From Neobacillus cucumis (GTDB lineage Bacteria > Bacillota > Bacilli > Bacillales_B > DSM-18226): a stretch of 64,000 nucleotides of DNA. The stretch spans positions 83,414 to 147,413 of the forward strand of contig NZ_JAMBOH010000013.1 of NCBI RefSeq assembly GCF_023715505.1, given 5' to 3'. The stretch's first letter is position 1. Every line of letters begins with the position of its first letter. Shown piece by piece: positions 8,280 through 17,622 of this stretch. The position numbers and the translations under genes are program-made. Below the pieces are notes generated by a model that worked only from the letters and a program-made list of their open reading frames with translations, was not told the DNA's origin and did no database searches.

Positions 8280-10214
8280 ATGGAGAAAATAAATCGTAAT
8301 GAACCTTGTCCTTGCGGGAGTGGTAAAAAGTATAAAAAGTGCTGCGGAGCGAATGACGCCATTTCGATCACTGAGGTGCTTGTTAATGAAATAGAGGAGT
8401 TGCAAAAACAGTTCCTCCATTTTTCTTACTACCACTTTGGTCATGAAATAACTGAGGATTTTGAACTGCTTGAAGAGATGCTAGACATCGAAACAGACCA
8501 AGAACGGGAATTCTATGAAATGATTCATGCCGTATGGTTTTCCTTGTTTGAAGGGTTGGAGGACGGGGAAACCATTATTGAAAAATTCATTCATGCCGAA
8601 GCTGGTAAAATGAAACGTCCTAAATTAAGACATATTTTACAAACATGGACAGATGCAAGAACCATCGCAGGAAAAGTTTTGTCTATCGGCAATAACACAC
8701 TAACAATCGAAGACGGTTTCACCTCGGAACAACTTGAGGCCATTAATTTAACAGACTCCATTCAAGTAAAAGAAGGCTCGTTTTTTACGGGGATTCTGCT
8801 CCCATTTGAACATCAGTATGTATTTTTCCCAGCACCATTAGAACTGGAGGGACTCAAACCAGAGCTTGCTATTTCCTACATCGAGGAATCCAGTTTTGAG
8901 GAAGAGTACGACACACCTCAAGAGTATATGACAAATCTTTTTATGTTGGTGCTAAGCGAGCTGCCAATGGTTGGAAGTTTAGTGGAAGTCGACCAAATGG
9001 ATTGGCCCGCTCCTATTTACAAGGAAGTAGCAGATCTTTTTAAGGACAAGCTGCAAATGCAGCTGCCGCCACAAGTCTTAGATACAGGCTTGATTCTTTG
9101 GCATCATTTTTGTCAAAAGAAACAAAAGCGAATCCAAAATCCAAATATATATGTAGCCGCTCTTCATTATTTATTGGCAACGGTTGCTCCAATAGAATAC
9201 TTTACAAAAAAGGATCTGGCAAAACAATATGGGGTTTCAGCCGGAAGTATTTCGTCTGTTGTATCTGATTTAGAATTTGAATTAGCAGAAGAAATGACCG
9301 AGTTAATCGGGATCCTCCATGGGGAAGATGATGAGATCGAGACACCTCTCGTTAAAATAGCACCTGTGATAGAATTCCCAGTTAATAAGGCGGCTCGAGA
9401 TGCGAAGAAAACGGATAGCACCTCTACTGTTAAGACACTTCCAAGTGCTGCAGATAAGCACACGAAGAAAACCACCGTGCGGAAAGTATCAAGGCGTGAT
9501 GAGGAACATGCACGCAACTTGATTTATGACGCCTTCCAAACTGATGGTAAGCAGCGGTATAAATTGGCAGAAAAAGCGTTAAAGCTCAATCCGAATTGTG
9601 TGGACGCCTACGTAATTCTTGCCGAAAAAACTAAGAGCTTAGAGGAAGCGATATTATTATATGAAAAAGGAATCCAAGCCGGCGAGCGTGAGCTAGGAAA
9701 GAACTTTTTCAAGGAGAATAAGGGTTATTTTTGGGGATTGCTCGAAACAAGACCATTCATGCGGGCAAAACTTCATTATGCCGAGGCCCTTTCGGTTCTG
9801 GGTAAAATAGCAGAGGCAGCCCGGCAATACGAAGAATTGCTTGAATTAAATCCAATGGACAACCAGGGTGTACGCTATTCGTTGTTTGTTGCTTATATGG
9901 ATTTAGAAGACTTCGACAAGGCCCATGCGCTCCTTACACAATTTTATGAAACAAGTGCCCATGAATTATACAATAAGCTATTGCTAGAGGTCACTAAGCA
10001 CGGGTTTACAGCTAAGGCAGAGATGCTCTTGAAAGGTGCTAAAAAGGAAAACAAGTATGTGATTCCTTATTTAACCGGTAAAAAACGATTGCCTGCCTAC
10101 CCTCCTGATTTTTATGGTGTTGGGGATGAAAATGAAGCGATTGTTTATGCGGATATGCATTTGCATTTGTGGAGGAAGGTTGATGGGTTGGAGAAGTGGT
10201 TGAAGGGGAAATAG
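8280..10214 (+). CDS. SEC-C zinc-motif protein with C-terminal TPR region
   Basis: 644-residue cytoplasmic protein of unknown role. It opens with a SEC-C motif ([17 protein letters not shown], residues 6-22), almost the same as the SecA C-terminus, which in SecA binds zinc and SecB or ribosomes. The middle (about 30-390) has no recognised domain except a short HTH-like stretch ([20 protein letters not shown], about 305-325). After a Lys/Thr-rich linker come TPR-like helices (about 410-560) resembling bacterial homologues of the ST7 family ([27 protein letters not shown]). The start has GAGAAGGAGC upstream. It is divergent from prfB. The function is unknown; a link to translation or secretion is suggested only by the SEC-C motif. 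Confidence 0.85.
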   Translation: MEKINRNEPCPCGSGKKYKKCCGANDAISITEVLVNEIEELQKQFLHFSYYHFGHEITEDFELLEEMLDIETDQEREFYEMIHAVWFSLFEGLEDGETIIEKFIHAEAGKMKRPKLRHILQTWTDARTIAGKVLSIGNNTLTIEDGFTSEQLEAINLTDSIQVKEGSFFTGILLPFEHQYVFFPAPLELEGLKPELAISYIEESSFEEEYDTPQEYMTNLFMLVLSELPMVGSLVEVDQMDWPAPIYKEVADLFKDKLQMQLPPQVLDTGLILWHHFCQKKQKRIQNPNIYVAALHYLLATVAPIEYFTKKDLAKQYGVSAGSISSVVSDLEFELAEEMTELIGILHGEDDEIETPLVKIAPVIEFPVNKAARDAKKTDSTSTVKTLPSAADKHTKKTTVRKVSRRDEEHARNLIYDAFQTDGKQRYKLAEKALKLNPNCVDAYVILAEKTKSLEEAILLYEKGIQAGERELGKNFFKENKGYFWGLLETRPFMRAKLHYAEALSVLGKIAEAARQYEELLELNPMDNQGVRYSLFVAYMDLEDFDKAHALLTQFYETSAHELYNKLLLEVTKHGFTAKAEMLLKGAKKENKYVIPYLTGKKRLPAYPPDFYGVGDENEAIVYADMHLHLWRKVDGLEKWLKGK

Positions 10215-10340
10215 ATTAGTTCGAAAAAACCTTCGAAGATTCATTTGGAATACTAGGAGGCTTTTCCCTACAGCAACCTACATTTACGTTTCATCAAATA
10301 TTCAGGCATTTTTATTCATACCTGGAGTTATTATATATAG

Positions 10341-10375
10341 AAAAATCGAGAGGTCGGAAACCTCTCGATTTTTCT
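10341..10375. terminator. Bidirectional terminator between convergent genes
   Basis: Near-perfect stem AAAAATCGAGAGGT / ACCTCTCGATTTTT around a short loop, with T-runs on both strands. It serves the SEC-C gene from the left and the octahaem cytochrome gene from the right, and touches the latter's stop codon. Confidence 0.93.
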
Positions 10376-12365
10376 ATGGAGTAATTATGGGTGAATGCAC
10401 AGCTTCGGTAAATGACTTGCTTTGACTATGACACTCTGAGCAAACCTGTGTACCACTCTTTGCATGGCCCGCCTTTACTGAATCGCTTGTAGCAATCAGT
10501 GATTGTCCATTTTCATCAAAAATAGCTTTTCCTGTTACACCGAAAATAATTGTTTTACCGTTGTGGCAAGTTAAACAATACTCTCTTTTCTTTTGATCCG
10601 TCCAATCATCGATTTTAGTTAAAGAAAATACCTGCTGATTTTCATGGCCCAGTTTTTCCTTTAATAAAAGTATATTTGTAGAAGCGTGCGTATCATGGCA
10701 TTCTGAGCATGGGAGCGAACCATTTAGTTTACTCCCGTCCAACGCGGTCAATTTATGCTGGGAATTACTATTAGTATAGTAGGTAAAAATATCTTTCGTG
10801 CCATCTTTAGATTGTTTTTCACTATTATGGCAAGTAAAACACAAGTTATAATCATCCACTTGTAAAACTTTATTTGTAACCCCATTTTTCACTTCTTCAG
10901 TTTCTGATATATTTCCAATCGCCGTAGTCTCTTGGCGGTAATGGAGGACATTATAACCACCACTGTTCTCCGCTAATGACTTATAGGAATATGTAAATCT
11001 ACCATGACAAGCTTCACACATCTGAACATTGCTGTCGATTTTACCTACTGGTTTCCCTTCCAAAGTATCTCCTGTTTTATGATCATATACATAATGATCA
11101 TTTAATAAATTAGGGTTGTCTTCACTCCAGGTTAGATGTGGATTATGACAGGCTGTACAGGACCCAGACTTCGGGTCGTGGTCGATAATCTTTTGTGTTT
11201 CGTGCTTGGATTTATTTCCTGAATCAAAATTCACCATTTTAGGTCCAGTTGTTCCATCATGGCAAGCCATACAGTAACCTTGGGCAATATCTTTATCTTC
11301 CAAACTACTATTTGCACCCTCGTGAGTATTATGGCAAATTGCACAGTTATTGACATTATTGTTGTACGCCCCGTGCGGCAGCTGTTGTAAATTAGTCATT
11401 TCTTGAACCGTGTATCCATTTATCGCGAAGTTTTTGGCTGCGCTGCTTACAGTCGTAAATTGCTTGGTAATGGAAAAGAACGGGTTATCCAAATTATCTA
11501 CTAGCTTTCTCGTACTATCACTATAATCAAGACTAATTAAGCTCGGGTTAAACCTTAAATAATAGGTTTCACCCGGATTAAGCGCCCCTTGATTAGTAAG
11601 TGTTATTTTGTTAGAAGGCGGTGTAAAGTTGACATCAAATGGAACTTCTTTTTGATTCTTATCATAGATGATAAAAGGATTATTATTGTTATCTATAGCA
11701 TTTGATAATGTATCACTAAGTTCAATTATAATCGTTTGATTTAACGAGACTCTGGTAATGACGTCTTTTTCTAAGATATTTACACTTGCAGTTACATCCT
11801 CTTCTTTATAGGGTTCAGGGCTTTCATAAACCTTCTGACGGTATTTAAAAACATTCATAGTAATTGATTGGATGTAGGGACGTTGAACAAAGATTTCCGA
11901 GATGTTATTTGATGCGTCGATTGCTTCTATTTTGTAATGATTGAGTTTTGCAGTAATGGCTGTTTTAAAAGACCAGTCCTCGGAGTTTGGAACTAATGGT
12001 TCTTTATGACCATCGGGATAGATTACGTTCATTGTTAATGGGTCAGTTGTTGGCTGATTGTCCGAAACCGTTCCTGTAACCGTAATTCCATCGCTTTTTA
12101 TGGTTATACTTTTTACAAATATCAAAGGCTTAACGGTATCCGCCACTGCTGTAGTTGCTTGAATTAGTTCAGGTCCATTAGGAGAGGCTGGCACTGTTTC
12201 TTCAACTGTAACAGGCGCAGTAGTTACTGTATTATCAACTGGAGAAGAGTTAGCTGCTGGTATCTGTTCTTCCGCAGATGTTTTTAAAGGAATAATGGTG
12301 GTTAGGAAAAAAATTATAAATACAATTAATATTGTATTTTTCTTACTAAGTTTGAATGGAGTCAT
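10374..12365 (-). CDS. Secreted octahaem c-type cytochrome with Ig-like N-terminal domains
   Basis: 663 residues. A signal peptide (1-31, ending KTSA) is followed by a Thr/Val/Ala linker, an Ig-like domain (about 80-165) and a second beta domain resembling Big_5 (about 190-305). The C-terminal half (341-655) holds eight CXXCH motifs: CAICH, CMACH, CTACH, CEACH, CFTCH, CSECH, CLTCH and CSECH, several followed by THxG or PH as in doubled-CXXCH families. No sortase motif or C-terminal anchor is visible, so attachment to the surface is unresolved. The HGxYxNN...CxxCHxTH opening of the haem region recurs in the neighbouring hexahaem protein, indicating related modules. A transcript of its own is likely: a terminator lies upstream and a promoter region with repeated TGTGAA sites precedes it. 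An electron-transfer role is inferred. Confidence 0.9.
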   Translation of the reverse strand: MTPFKLSKKNTILIVFIIFFLTTIIPLKTSAEEQIPAANSSPVDNTVTTAPVTVEETVPASPNGPELIQATTAVADTVKPLIFVKSITIKSDGITVTGTVSDNQPTTDPLTMNVIYPDGHKEPLVPNSEDWSFKTAITAKLNHYKIEAIDASNNISEIFVQRPYIQSITMNVFKYRQKVYESPEPYKEEDVTASVNILEKDVITRVSLNQTIIIELSDTLSNAIDNNNNPFIIYDKNQKEVPFDVNFTPPSNKITLTNQGALNPGETYYLRFNPSLISLDYSDSTRKLVDNLDNPFFSITKQFTTVSSAAKNFAINGYTVQEMTNLQQLPHGAYNNNVNNCAICHNTHEGANSSLEDKDIAQGYCMACHDGTTGPKMVNFDSGNKSKHETQKIIDHDPKSGSCTACHNPHLTWSEDNPNLLNDHYVYDHKTGDTLEGKPVGKIDSNVQMCEACHGRFTYSYKSLAENSGGYNVLHYRQETTAIGNISETEEVKNGVTNKVLQVDDYNLCFTCHNSEKQSKDGTKDIFTYYTNSNSQHKLTALDGSKLNGSLPCSECHDTHASTNILLLKEKLGHENQQVFSLTKIDDWTDQKKREYCLTCHNGKTIIFGVTGKAIFDENGQSLIATSDSVKAGHAKSGTQVCSECHSQSKSFTEAVHSPIITP

Positions 12366-12478
12366 GGTCGGTCTTCCTTTTTTTGCTTTGACATAAAAGC
12401 TATTTGAGGCTTCTAGATGTAGAAATATCTTTTAAGGTAAGTGGTTTTTCTAAGTTTTTATCTATAACCTACATTATT

Positions 12479-12568
12479 ATTATACTTTTATTAAAAAACT
12501 AATTGGGTAACAGAACTGTGAAGATAATTCGACAAAATTGTGAACCTAATAATTGACAGTATTGTGAA
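12479..12568 (-). promoter_or_regulatory. Candidate ResD-type promoter of the octahaem cytochrome gene
   Basis: On the minus strand a perfect TATAAT (12484 to 12479) has no good -35 hexamer at normal distance. Upstream are three evenly repeated TTCACA sites, read TGTGAA on the plus strand at 12517, 12539 and 12563, spaced 22 and 24 bp (about two helical turns). Two of them read TTGTGAA, close to the B. subtilis ResD consensus TTTGTGAAT. A poor -35 with phased upstream sites suits an activator-dependent promoter. Rex or Fnr were considered, but the sites are direct repeats, not palindromes. Confidence 0.55.
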
Positions 12569-12581
12569 CTTATGGTTCAAT

Positions 12582-12614
12582 TTAAATAAATAACAGCCCA
12601 CAGAAGTGAGCTGT
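12582..12614 (-). terminator. Terminator downstream of the hexahaem cytochrome gene
   Basis: Minus-strand stem ACAGCTCAC / GTGGGCTGT (one G-U pair) with a four-base loop, followed by TATTTATTT. It separates the hexahaem gene from the octahaem gene. Confidence 0.65.
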
Positions 12615-12643
12615 CATTTCGTTACTTAAATATTCCATTCAGG

Positions 12644-12679
12644 GCTATCAAATAGTGGGGCTATTTGGTAGCTTTTTTT
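12644..12679 (+). terminator. Plus-strand terminator-like hairpin at the end of the hexahaem cytochrome gene
   Basis: GCTATCAAATAG and CTATTTGGTAGC form a 12-bp stem with one G-U pair and a five-base loop, followed on the plus strand by seven T. In that orientation it would block antisense transcription; on the minus strand it is only a 3'-end hairpin. Confidence 0.6.
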
Positions 12680-14588
12680 AATAGTCAGTAATACCGTTAC
12701 GATCTGTATCTACACCAGGTGTTGGGTTGTATTGGTAAGAGTCGGTATTTCTTGTACCACCAGAGTGGGAAGAAGTATGACATCCCCAACATACAGCCAT
12801 GTTAGTGTAACGTTTTAATGCAGAGTCTGGGTTTTTGTCGATTAGATAATCTTTAACTAAAGCTTCACGTTGAGAGTTATCAGCACCAGTTGTTGCATTG
12901 TATGGTTTTGAAGTGAAGTAGTTTGATCCACCATTTAGTCCTTTTAAGATATCATTGTAAGTTAAACCACAGGCATCGCGCATGATTGTTACGTCCGTAC
13001 CGTGTGCATAGTGACAGCGTACGCAAGTGTAGCTATCAGAATTTGTAGTATGGCGATAAGCATGATCAAATGTACCAGTTTTTTGACCAGAAGAAGCAAG
13101 GTAATCAGTGTGACAAGAAGCACACCATGTAGATATTGCTACACCATTACCTGAAATGTATTTTGCATTTTGGCTATTCCATAATGCAGATACATCAGTA
13201 GTAATTGTGTTTTTAGAAGCATCGTCAACAGTTTTTGCGAATTTGACTACATAACCACGAGCAATATTACCAGTTGTAACACTATTAACAGCAGCTTTTA
13301 ATTCGCTGACCTTAGTATATTTAGTTGAGTCATCTCTTACCCCTAAGAATCCTTTGCCTAAAATTTCACCGTTTTTCAAGCTATCAGTATGGACTATATC
13401 GATAAGCTTACCATCAAAATTCCCGTCTTCATTATAAGTAGTGGTATTGGTTGGGTCGGTATTTTGGAATACTGAACCATCATAGAATGCAGTCCAATAG
13501 TGTTTAGTATGAGACGAGTCAAAATCATATTCATGTAAAAATGGATCTTGAACACTTACATATTTTCCTTCTCCAGTATCTTTTCCATCATGATCTAGAG
13601 TTGGAACCCATTTCATTAATTGTAGTACTACATCACCGGATTGCAATCCAGCTTCGTTATAATAGTTAACAGGGCCATCAACCCATTTTTTTGTAACAGG
13701 ATCTTTTACTAAATTTTTGTTAGTAGGTTGTACAGTGTCTCCAATATTAAAACGGAAAACGATATAGTTTTCAGTATGACTAGTACCTGTAGCATCTGAA
13801 TATGTTACATTTGCACCCGTACCAGTGTATTTAGTAGTCAAGTTGGCTATATCATCCTTGTCAATTACAGGAACACCTTCTAGTTTTTTACCACCATCTT
13901 CAATAAGGGTGTTACCCATTCCGTTTGGATCTTCATGCAATAAACGGTCAGAATAAGAACCGTGTGGTGCGTGACAGTTTGCACAAGTGAATTCTTCTGT
14001 CCATTCTCCGCCTACTCCAGCAATTTCTTTATTATTTCCACCAGGAGCTGCACTTAATTTAACAGATCCATTAGCTAAGTGGGCAGACATGTTACCATCA
14101 TGAGTTCCGCCAAAAGTACCAGCAGAGTTAGAACCAGCTCCCATTACGTTATAAAAGCCTAATGTACCATCATGGCATGCAGTACAAGTTGCATATTCAC
14201 CGTCTTTAAACAATAAACCTTCAGATGCACCAGTATGTGTTTGGTGGCAGCTGGCACAAGAGTTAGTATTGTTCATGTACTCGCCGTGTGTACGTTGTGT
14301 TCCGTGTGAACCATCTGTTCCTTTAACTATATCATCAGATTTAATAACATCACCAAAAGTAGTTCCATCATTAGTCCCTACTTTAGAACCAGTTTGGTTG
14401 GCGTTACTTTTGTTAACAGTATTATAGTTATTATCTCTACCTTCATCAGTTGTTTGGACTCCTGCCTTAACACCACCAGTGTCACTTGGTTGTGTGCCAG
14501 TACTGCCAGCAGCAGAAGCCACAATGCTAAACATTGCTAATAACATTAATGTTAGCAGGAACGAAAAGCTTAATTTAATCTTACTCAT
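12678..14588 (-). CDS. Secreted hexahaem c-type cytochrome
   Basis: 636 residues with a signal peptide (1-26, ending VASA) and a Gly/Asn/Thr-rich stretch up to about residue 105. Six CXXCH motifs follow: CASCH (from 111), CTACH, CANCH near the N-terminal side, then CASCH, CVRCH and CWGCH near the C-terminus. The two groups are separated by about 280 residues without haem motifs, rich in Thr, Asp and Gly, which could be a beta-rich or binding domain. Many extra His residues could serve as second axial ligands. No wall anchor was seen. It is the last gene of the group starting at the decahaem gene, 116 bp after the NHL gene. A terminal surface reductase or electron-relay role is inferred. Confidence 0.88.
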   Translation of the reverse strand: MSKIKLSFSFLLTLMLLAMFSIVASAAGSTGTQPSDTGGVKAGVQTTDEGRDNNYNTVNKSNANQTGSKVGTNDGTTFGDVIKSDDIVKGTDGSHGTQRTHGEYMNNTNSCASCHQTHTGASEGLLFKDGEYATCTACHDGTLGFYNVMGAGSNSAGTFGGTHDGNMSAHLANGSVKLSAAPGGNNKEIAGVGGEWTEEFTCANCHAPHGSYSDRLLHEDPNGMGNTLIEDGGKKLEGVPVIDKDDIANLTTKYTGTGANVTYSDATGTSHTENYIVFRFNIGDTVQPTNKNLVKDPVTKKWVDGPVNYYNEAGLQSGDVVLQLMKWVPTLDHDGKDTGEGKYVSVQDPFLHEYDFDSSHTKHYWTAFYDGSVFQNTDPTNTTTYNEDGNFDGKLIDIVHTDSLKNGEILGKGFLGVRDDSTKYTKVSELKAAVNSVTTGNIARGYVVKFAKTVDDASKNTITTDVSALWNSQNAKYISGNGVAISTWCASCHTDYLASSGQKTGTFDHAYRHTTNSDSYTCVRCHYAHGTDVTIMRDACGLTYNDILKGLNGGSNYFTSKPYNATTGADNSQREALVKDYLIDKNPDSALKRYTNMAVCWGCHTSSHSGGTRNTDSYQYNPTPGVDTDRNGITDY

Positions 14589-14704
14589 TCCAAAAAACCT
14601 CCCATGTAACTCTCTCTTTTTGTGTTTCTCTCTCTTTTTTGATCTAGCCTATGAAAAAACATTCAACCTTATTTTCAGCACCACCTCCTTAATATAAAGA
14701 TAGT

Positions 14705-15670
14705 TTAATAGTATAACGCCACACGTTGATTTAACGTATCGGTAATATATACCCGGTCATTATCATCAACATATAAACCATTTGGAAGGTAGAACTGTTC
14801 GTTTTGGTCTCCCATTGACCCAAACGTAAAGACTTGCTCGCCTTTTTCATTAAAACCATAAATCGTATGAGATAAATTGTTTACCACATAGAGGACACCT
14901 CTTGAATCAACACCAATTCCACGTGGATTAACAAACACAGAAGATCCTTTTCCGTCTTTTGATCCATTAATAGTTCGTAGATATTTTCCTTTTTTATCAT
15001 AAGCTAAAACTCTTTGATTTCCGGAATCACACACAAACAGTTCATCTGTTTTCTTATCTAAAGCAATTGCATTCGGAGCTTTAAATGTATCGTCTTTCGT
15101 TACAGCAGTACTAATTTCTTGAAGCTTTTCACCGGATAGTTTATAAACAAATACCTTGTTTTGTTGTACATCTGTTACATATAATTTTTCATCAAAGATT
15201 CTAATTCCAGCAGGAGACTTTATTAGTTTTTCTTTATCATCAAAGTATTTAATAAATTTACCTTTTGAATCAAATATAGAGATTTTTCCGTTATATAAAT
15301 CTGCCACATAGACTTCGCCTTTTTTATCACCAGCAATCCCATATGGAAATTTAAACTCACCTTTTCCTTCTCCTTCTTTACCAAACATGAAGACTCGGGT
15401 TCCTGAAGTATCAAAAACTTGAACCCTCTTATTATTGGTATCGGAAACATAGATAAATTCTCCAATTTTGGCTACATCCATTGGTTTATCTAATGCATTA
15501 TTAAAGTCACCGTAAATAAGCTGGCTAAAGGTTGGAGGTGAATTGGGATCAATCACATTCGATGCCTTTTTTACAGTTGATTCCATATTCAAGAAATAGA
15601 TGGCAGTAAACGCTGCAATTACTAGAATCACAATCCCGCCCATCCACATGTATACGGTTTTCTTTTTCAT
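14705..15670 (-). CDS. Membrane-anchored NHL-repeat beta-propeller protein
   Basis: 321 residues: Lys-rich N-terminus and one membrane segment (about 7-27), then an outside-facing six-bladed NHL propeller with repeats such as YVSDTNNKRVQVFD, YVADLYNGKISIFD, YVTDVQQNKVFVYK, FVCDSGNQRVLAYD and YITDTLNQRVALYY. There are no haem motifs or catalytic residues. NHL proteins often accompany multihaem cytochromes in metal-reducing bacteria, where they are thought to assist assembly or docking; the same is inferred here. It lies 20 bp after the TPR gene and is probably co-transcribed with it. Confidence 0.87.
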   Translation of the reverse strand: MKKKTVYMWMGGIVILVIAAFTAIYFLNMESTVKKASNVIDPNSPPTFSQLIYGDFNNALDKPMDVAKIGEFIYVSDTNNKRVQVFDTSGTRVFMFGKEGEGKGEFKFPYGIAGDKKGEVYVADLYNGKISIFDSKGKFIKYFDDKEKLIKSPAGIRIFDEKLYVTDVQQNKVFVYKLSGEKLQEISTAVTKDDTFKAPNAIALDKKTDELFVCDSGNQRVLAYDKKGKYLRTINGSKDGKGSSVFVNPRGIGVDSRGVLYVVNNLSHTIYGFNEKGEQVFTFGSMGDQNEQFYLPNGLYVDDNDRVYITDTLNQRVALYY

Positions 15671-15690
15671 TGGTCTTCACCCCTTGTTAG

Positions 15691-16398
15691 CTATTTTTTT
15701 CCGATTCTTTTGAGACCTTCTAAGGCTGGTTTGTACATTGGGTCGTAATTTAATGCGTCTTTGTAGATTTCTTCAGCATTCTTTTTATCACCTTGGTCTT
15801 CAGCTACACGACCAATTTCAAAGAGAATGTCAGTATTTCCTGGCATTAGTTTATTAGCTTCATTTAATGCCTCAATCGAATCGCTGTACATCTTTAGCTT
15901 CCGATATGACATACCTTTTAAAAGAAATCCTTTATAGTCTTTAGGTGATATTTCCGTTGCCTTTTGGGCCATTTTCACAGAGTCATTTAGTCGATTTTCT
16001 TTGTTATAAACAAGCCCAAGGTTGAAATAGGCATCGAAATAATTTTTATCTAAATCTATCGCCATCTTGTATTGTTTAATGGCTTCGTCGTTATCACCAT
16101 TTAAAAAATAGGCATAACCCAGTGATACATAAGATTTGGGGTCATTAGGCTTCTGATCAACAGAATCTTTTGCACTTTCTAACTGCTGTTTAAGCTGATC
16201 CTTATCATAACCCGACCATAAGTACTTACTGCTTACATAGTAGCCAGCACCTACTGAAATAACTAATGTCAGAGTTAAAAGGAGAAGTGTTTGCCACCAT
16301 TTAAATTTTTCATTTTTCAACTTCTTTTTCTTCTTTTCAGGTTCTTGTTTTGTACGTGTCTCTTGTTCTTGACTGAGTGGTTGTTCTTGAGCTTCCAT
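15691..16398 (-). CDS. Membrane-anchored TPR protein
   Basis: 235 residues: a cytoplasmic Lys/Glu-rich tail, one membrane helix (about 35-57, LLLLTLTLVISVGAGYYV), then four to five TPR units (about 75-230) with typical spacing, e.g. PKSYVSLGYAYFLNGDNDEA and YFDAYFNLGLVYNKENRLND. The arrangement recalls the TPR domain of CcmI/NrfG factors that present apocytochrome for haem attachment, but Bacillus uses the ResBC (system II) pathway, so that role is only a guess. Between the dodecahaem and NHL genes with short spacings (34 and 20 bp), it is presumably an accessory protein of the cytochromes. Confidence 0.85.
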   Translation of the reverse strand: MEAQEQPLSQEQETRTKQEPEKKKKKLKNEKFKWWQTLLLLTLTLVISVGAGYYVSSKYLWSGYDKDQLKQQLESAKDSVDQKPNDPKSYVSLGYAYFLNGDNDEAIKQYKMAIDLDKNYFDAYFNLGLVYNKENRLNDSVKMAQKATEISPKDYKGFLLKGMSYRKLKMYSDSIEALNEANKLMPGNTDILFEIGRVAEDQGDKKNAEEIYKDALNYDPMYKPALEGLKRIGKK

Positions 16399-16432
16399 AC
16401 GAACCCTCCTAATCTAGCAATATTCCTATCTA

Positions 16433-17596
16433 TTATTTATGGCAGGCGGTACATTTATTTTTGACGTGACAGGTATAACAATACTCCGTGACACTCTGTT
16501 TTTCAGCGAGCGGGACAGGATGTCTTTGTTTATCAAACCCTTTGTGCATCGCAGGGTGACAGGATGAGCAAGCAACCATAGAGGTGCTTATACCACCTGC
16601 TTGTTGGTAACTATGACACGCCAAACATTCCTGTTTATCTTTTGATGCTTGATTGCCATGCTCCTTCATCCAACTACTACTGTGACTTTCAGGACGTTTG
16701 CTATGGCAATCTTTACAGAATGTGTTTTCCTTTGCATAGTCGTATTGGCCCTTTGTATTCTGAGTTGTAACTTGACCCTTATTTAGATACTTTGTTACTG
16801 TAGGTATATCCTCATATCCCTCAAGCGGAACAGATGACATATCCTTATGGCATTGATTACACTTTTGTAAATTAGCAGCGGCTTGTTTGCCGTGTATCTT
16901 CGTTGCAAAATCTTCCTTTTTATGACTTTTTGGAACCATTCCCGTTTTATGGCAAGCGCTGCATTCTGTTGTTACTTTACGGGCCTTATGACATTCAATA
17001 CAGGTATCCATATCTGGCCTGATGAATTTAATATCAGCCATTGCTGCTGTTCCGACTTGGCTATCCCATTTGTCAAGGTCTGTTGAGTAAGTCATTTTTC
17101 GATCAGCCACTTTTCCGTGGGCGACTCCACTATGACATTGGACACATTCGACACCTTTATTTTCATGTTTGTCATGGGGAATAATGATATCCCCCGAAGG
17201 TGTTACGTCCCTAGTTAGCACGTCATGACAAGATTCACATGCACTATTTGGTATCTCATTAGGCATTCGTATTGGTGCAGCTGAAGTGCCTGTTGATTGC
17301 TTTTTCAATTGCGCCACTAATTCTTGGGTCTTATCTTTCGCTAAATCCGTATACACTCCGTCAGTATGACAACTAGTACATTCAACCTCACTATGTGTGG
17401 AAGCTTTCCACGTATAATACTCCGGTTTCATCTCGTGGCAGGATGAGCATACCTTTGAGCTAGAGGTTGTTTCTAGTCCGAAAAATCCGGCAAAGGATAA
17501 TAGGACTAGAAACAACAGTGTTAAAGTGGCAATTTTAATCAATTTATACCGAAGTTTTGGAGGGGTCGGCAGCTCTTGCTTGTGCTCCTCTTCCAT
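16433..17596 (-). CDS. Membrane-anchored dodecahaem cytochrome with NapC/NirT-like N-terminus
   Basis: 387 residues with one N-terminal membrane helix (about 18-40) and twelve CXXCH motifs: CSSCH, CTSCH, CESCH, CVQCH, CIECH, CSACH, CNQCH, CKDCH, CLACH, CSSCH, CYTCH and CTACH. The opening VCSSCHEMKPEYYTWKAS matches the NapC/NirT quinol-dehydrogenase signature. It shares order and local motifs (MxTCIxCH, PKSHK, FCxxCHSxRPxxH) with the decahaem protein 26 bp upstream, so the two are paralogues. Likely role: taking electrons from menaquinol and passing them outward across the wall. The very high haem density (one per 32 residues) is unusual for a Bacillaceae protein. Confidence 0.92.
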   Translation of the reverse strand: MEEEHKQELPTPPKLRYKLIKIATLTLLFLVLLSFAGFFGLETTSSSKVCSSCHEMKPEYYTWKASTHSEVECTSCHTDGVYTDLAKDKTQELVAQLKKQSTGTSAAPIRMPNEIPNSACESCHDVLTRDVTPSGDIIIPHDKHENKGVECVQCHSGVAHGKVADRKMTYSTDLDKWDSQVGTAAMADIKFIRPDMDTCIECHKARKVTTECSACHKTGMVPKSHKKEDFATKIHGKQAAANLQKCNQCHKDMSSVPLEGYEDIPTVTKYLNKGQVTTQNTKGQYDYAKENTFCKDCHSKRPESHSSSWMKEHGNQASKDKQECLACHSYQQAGGISTSMVACSSCHPAMHKGFDKQRHPVPLAEKQSVTEYCYTCHVKNKCTACHK

Positions 17597-17622
17597 AAAA
17601 GCGACCCTCCTTTGTGGTTTAA

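Noticed and set aside
12517..12568. Fnr or Rex palindrome
   Set aside because: The TGTGAA motifs are direct repeats with no matching TTCACA arm at Fnr or Rex spacing.
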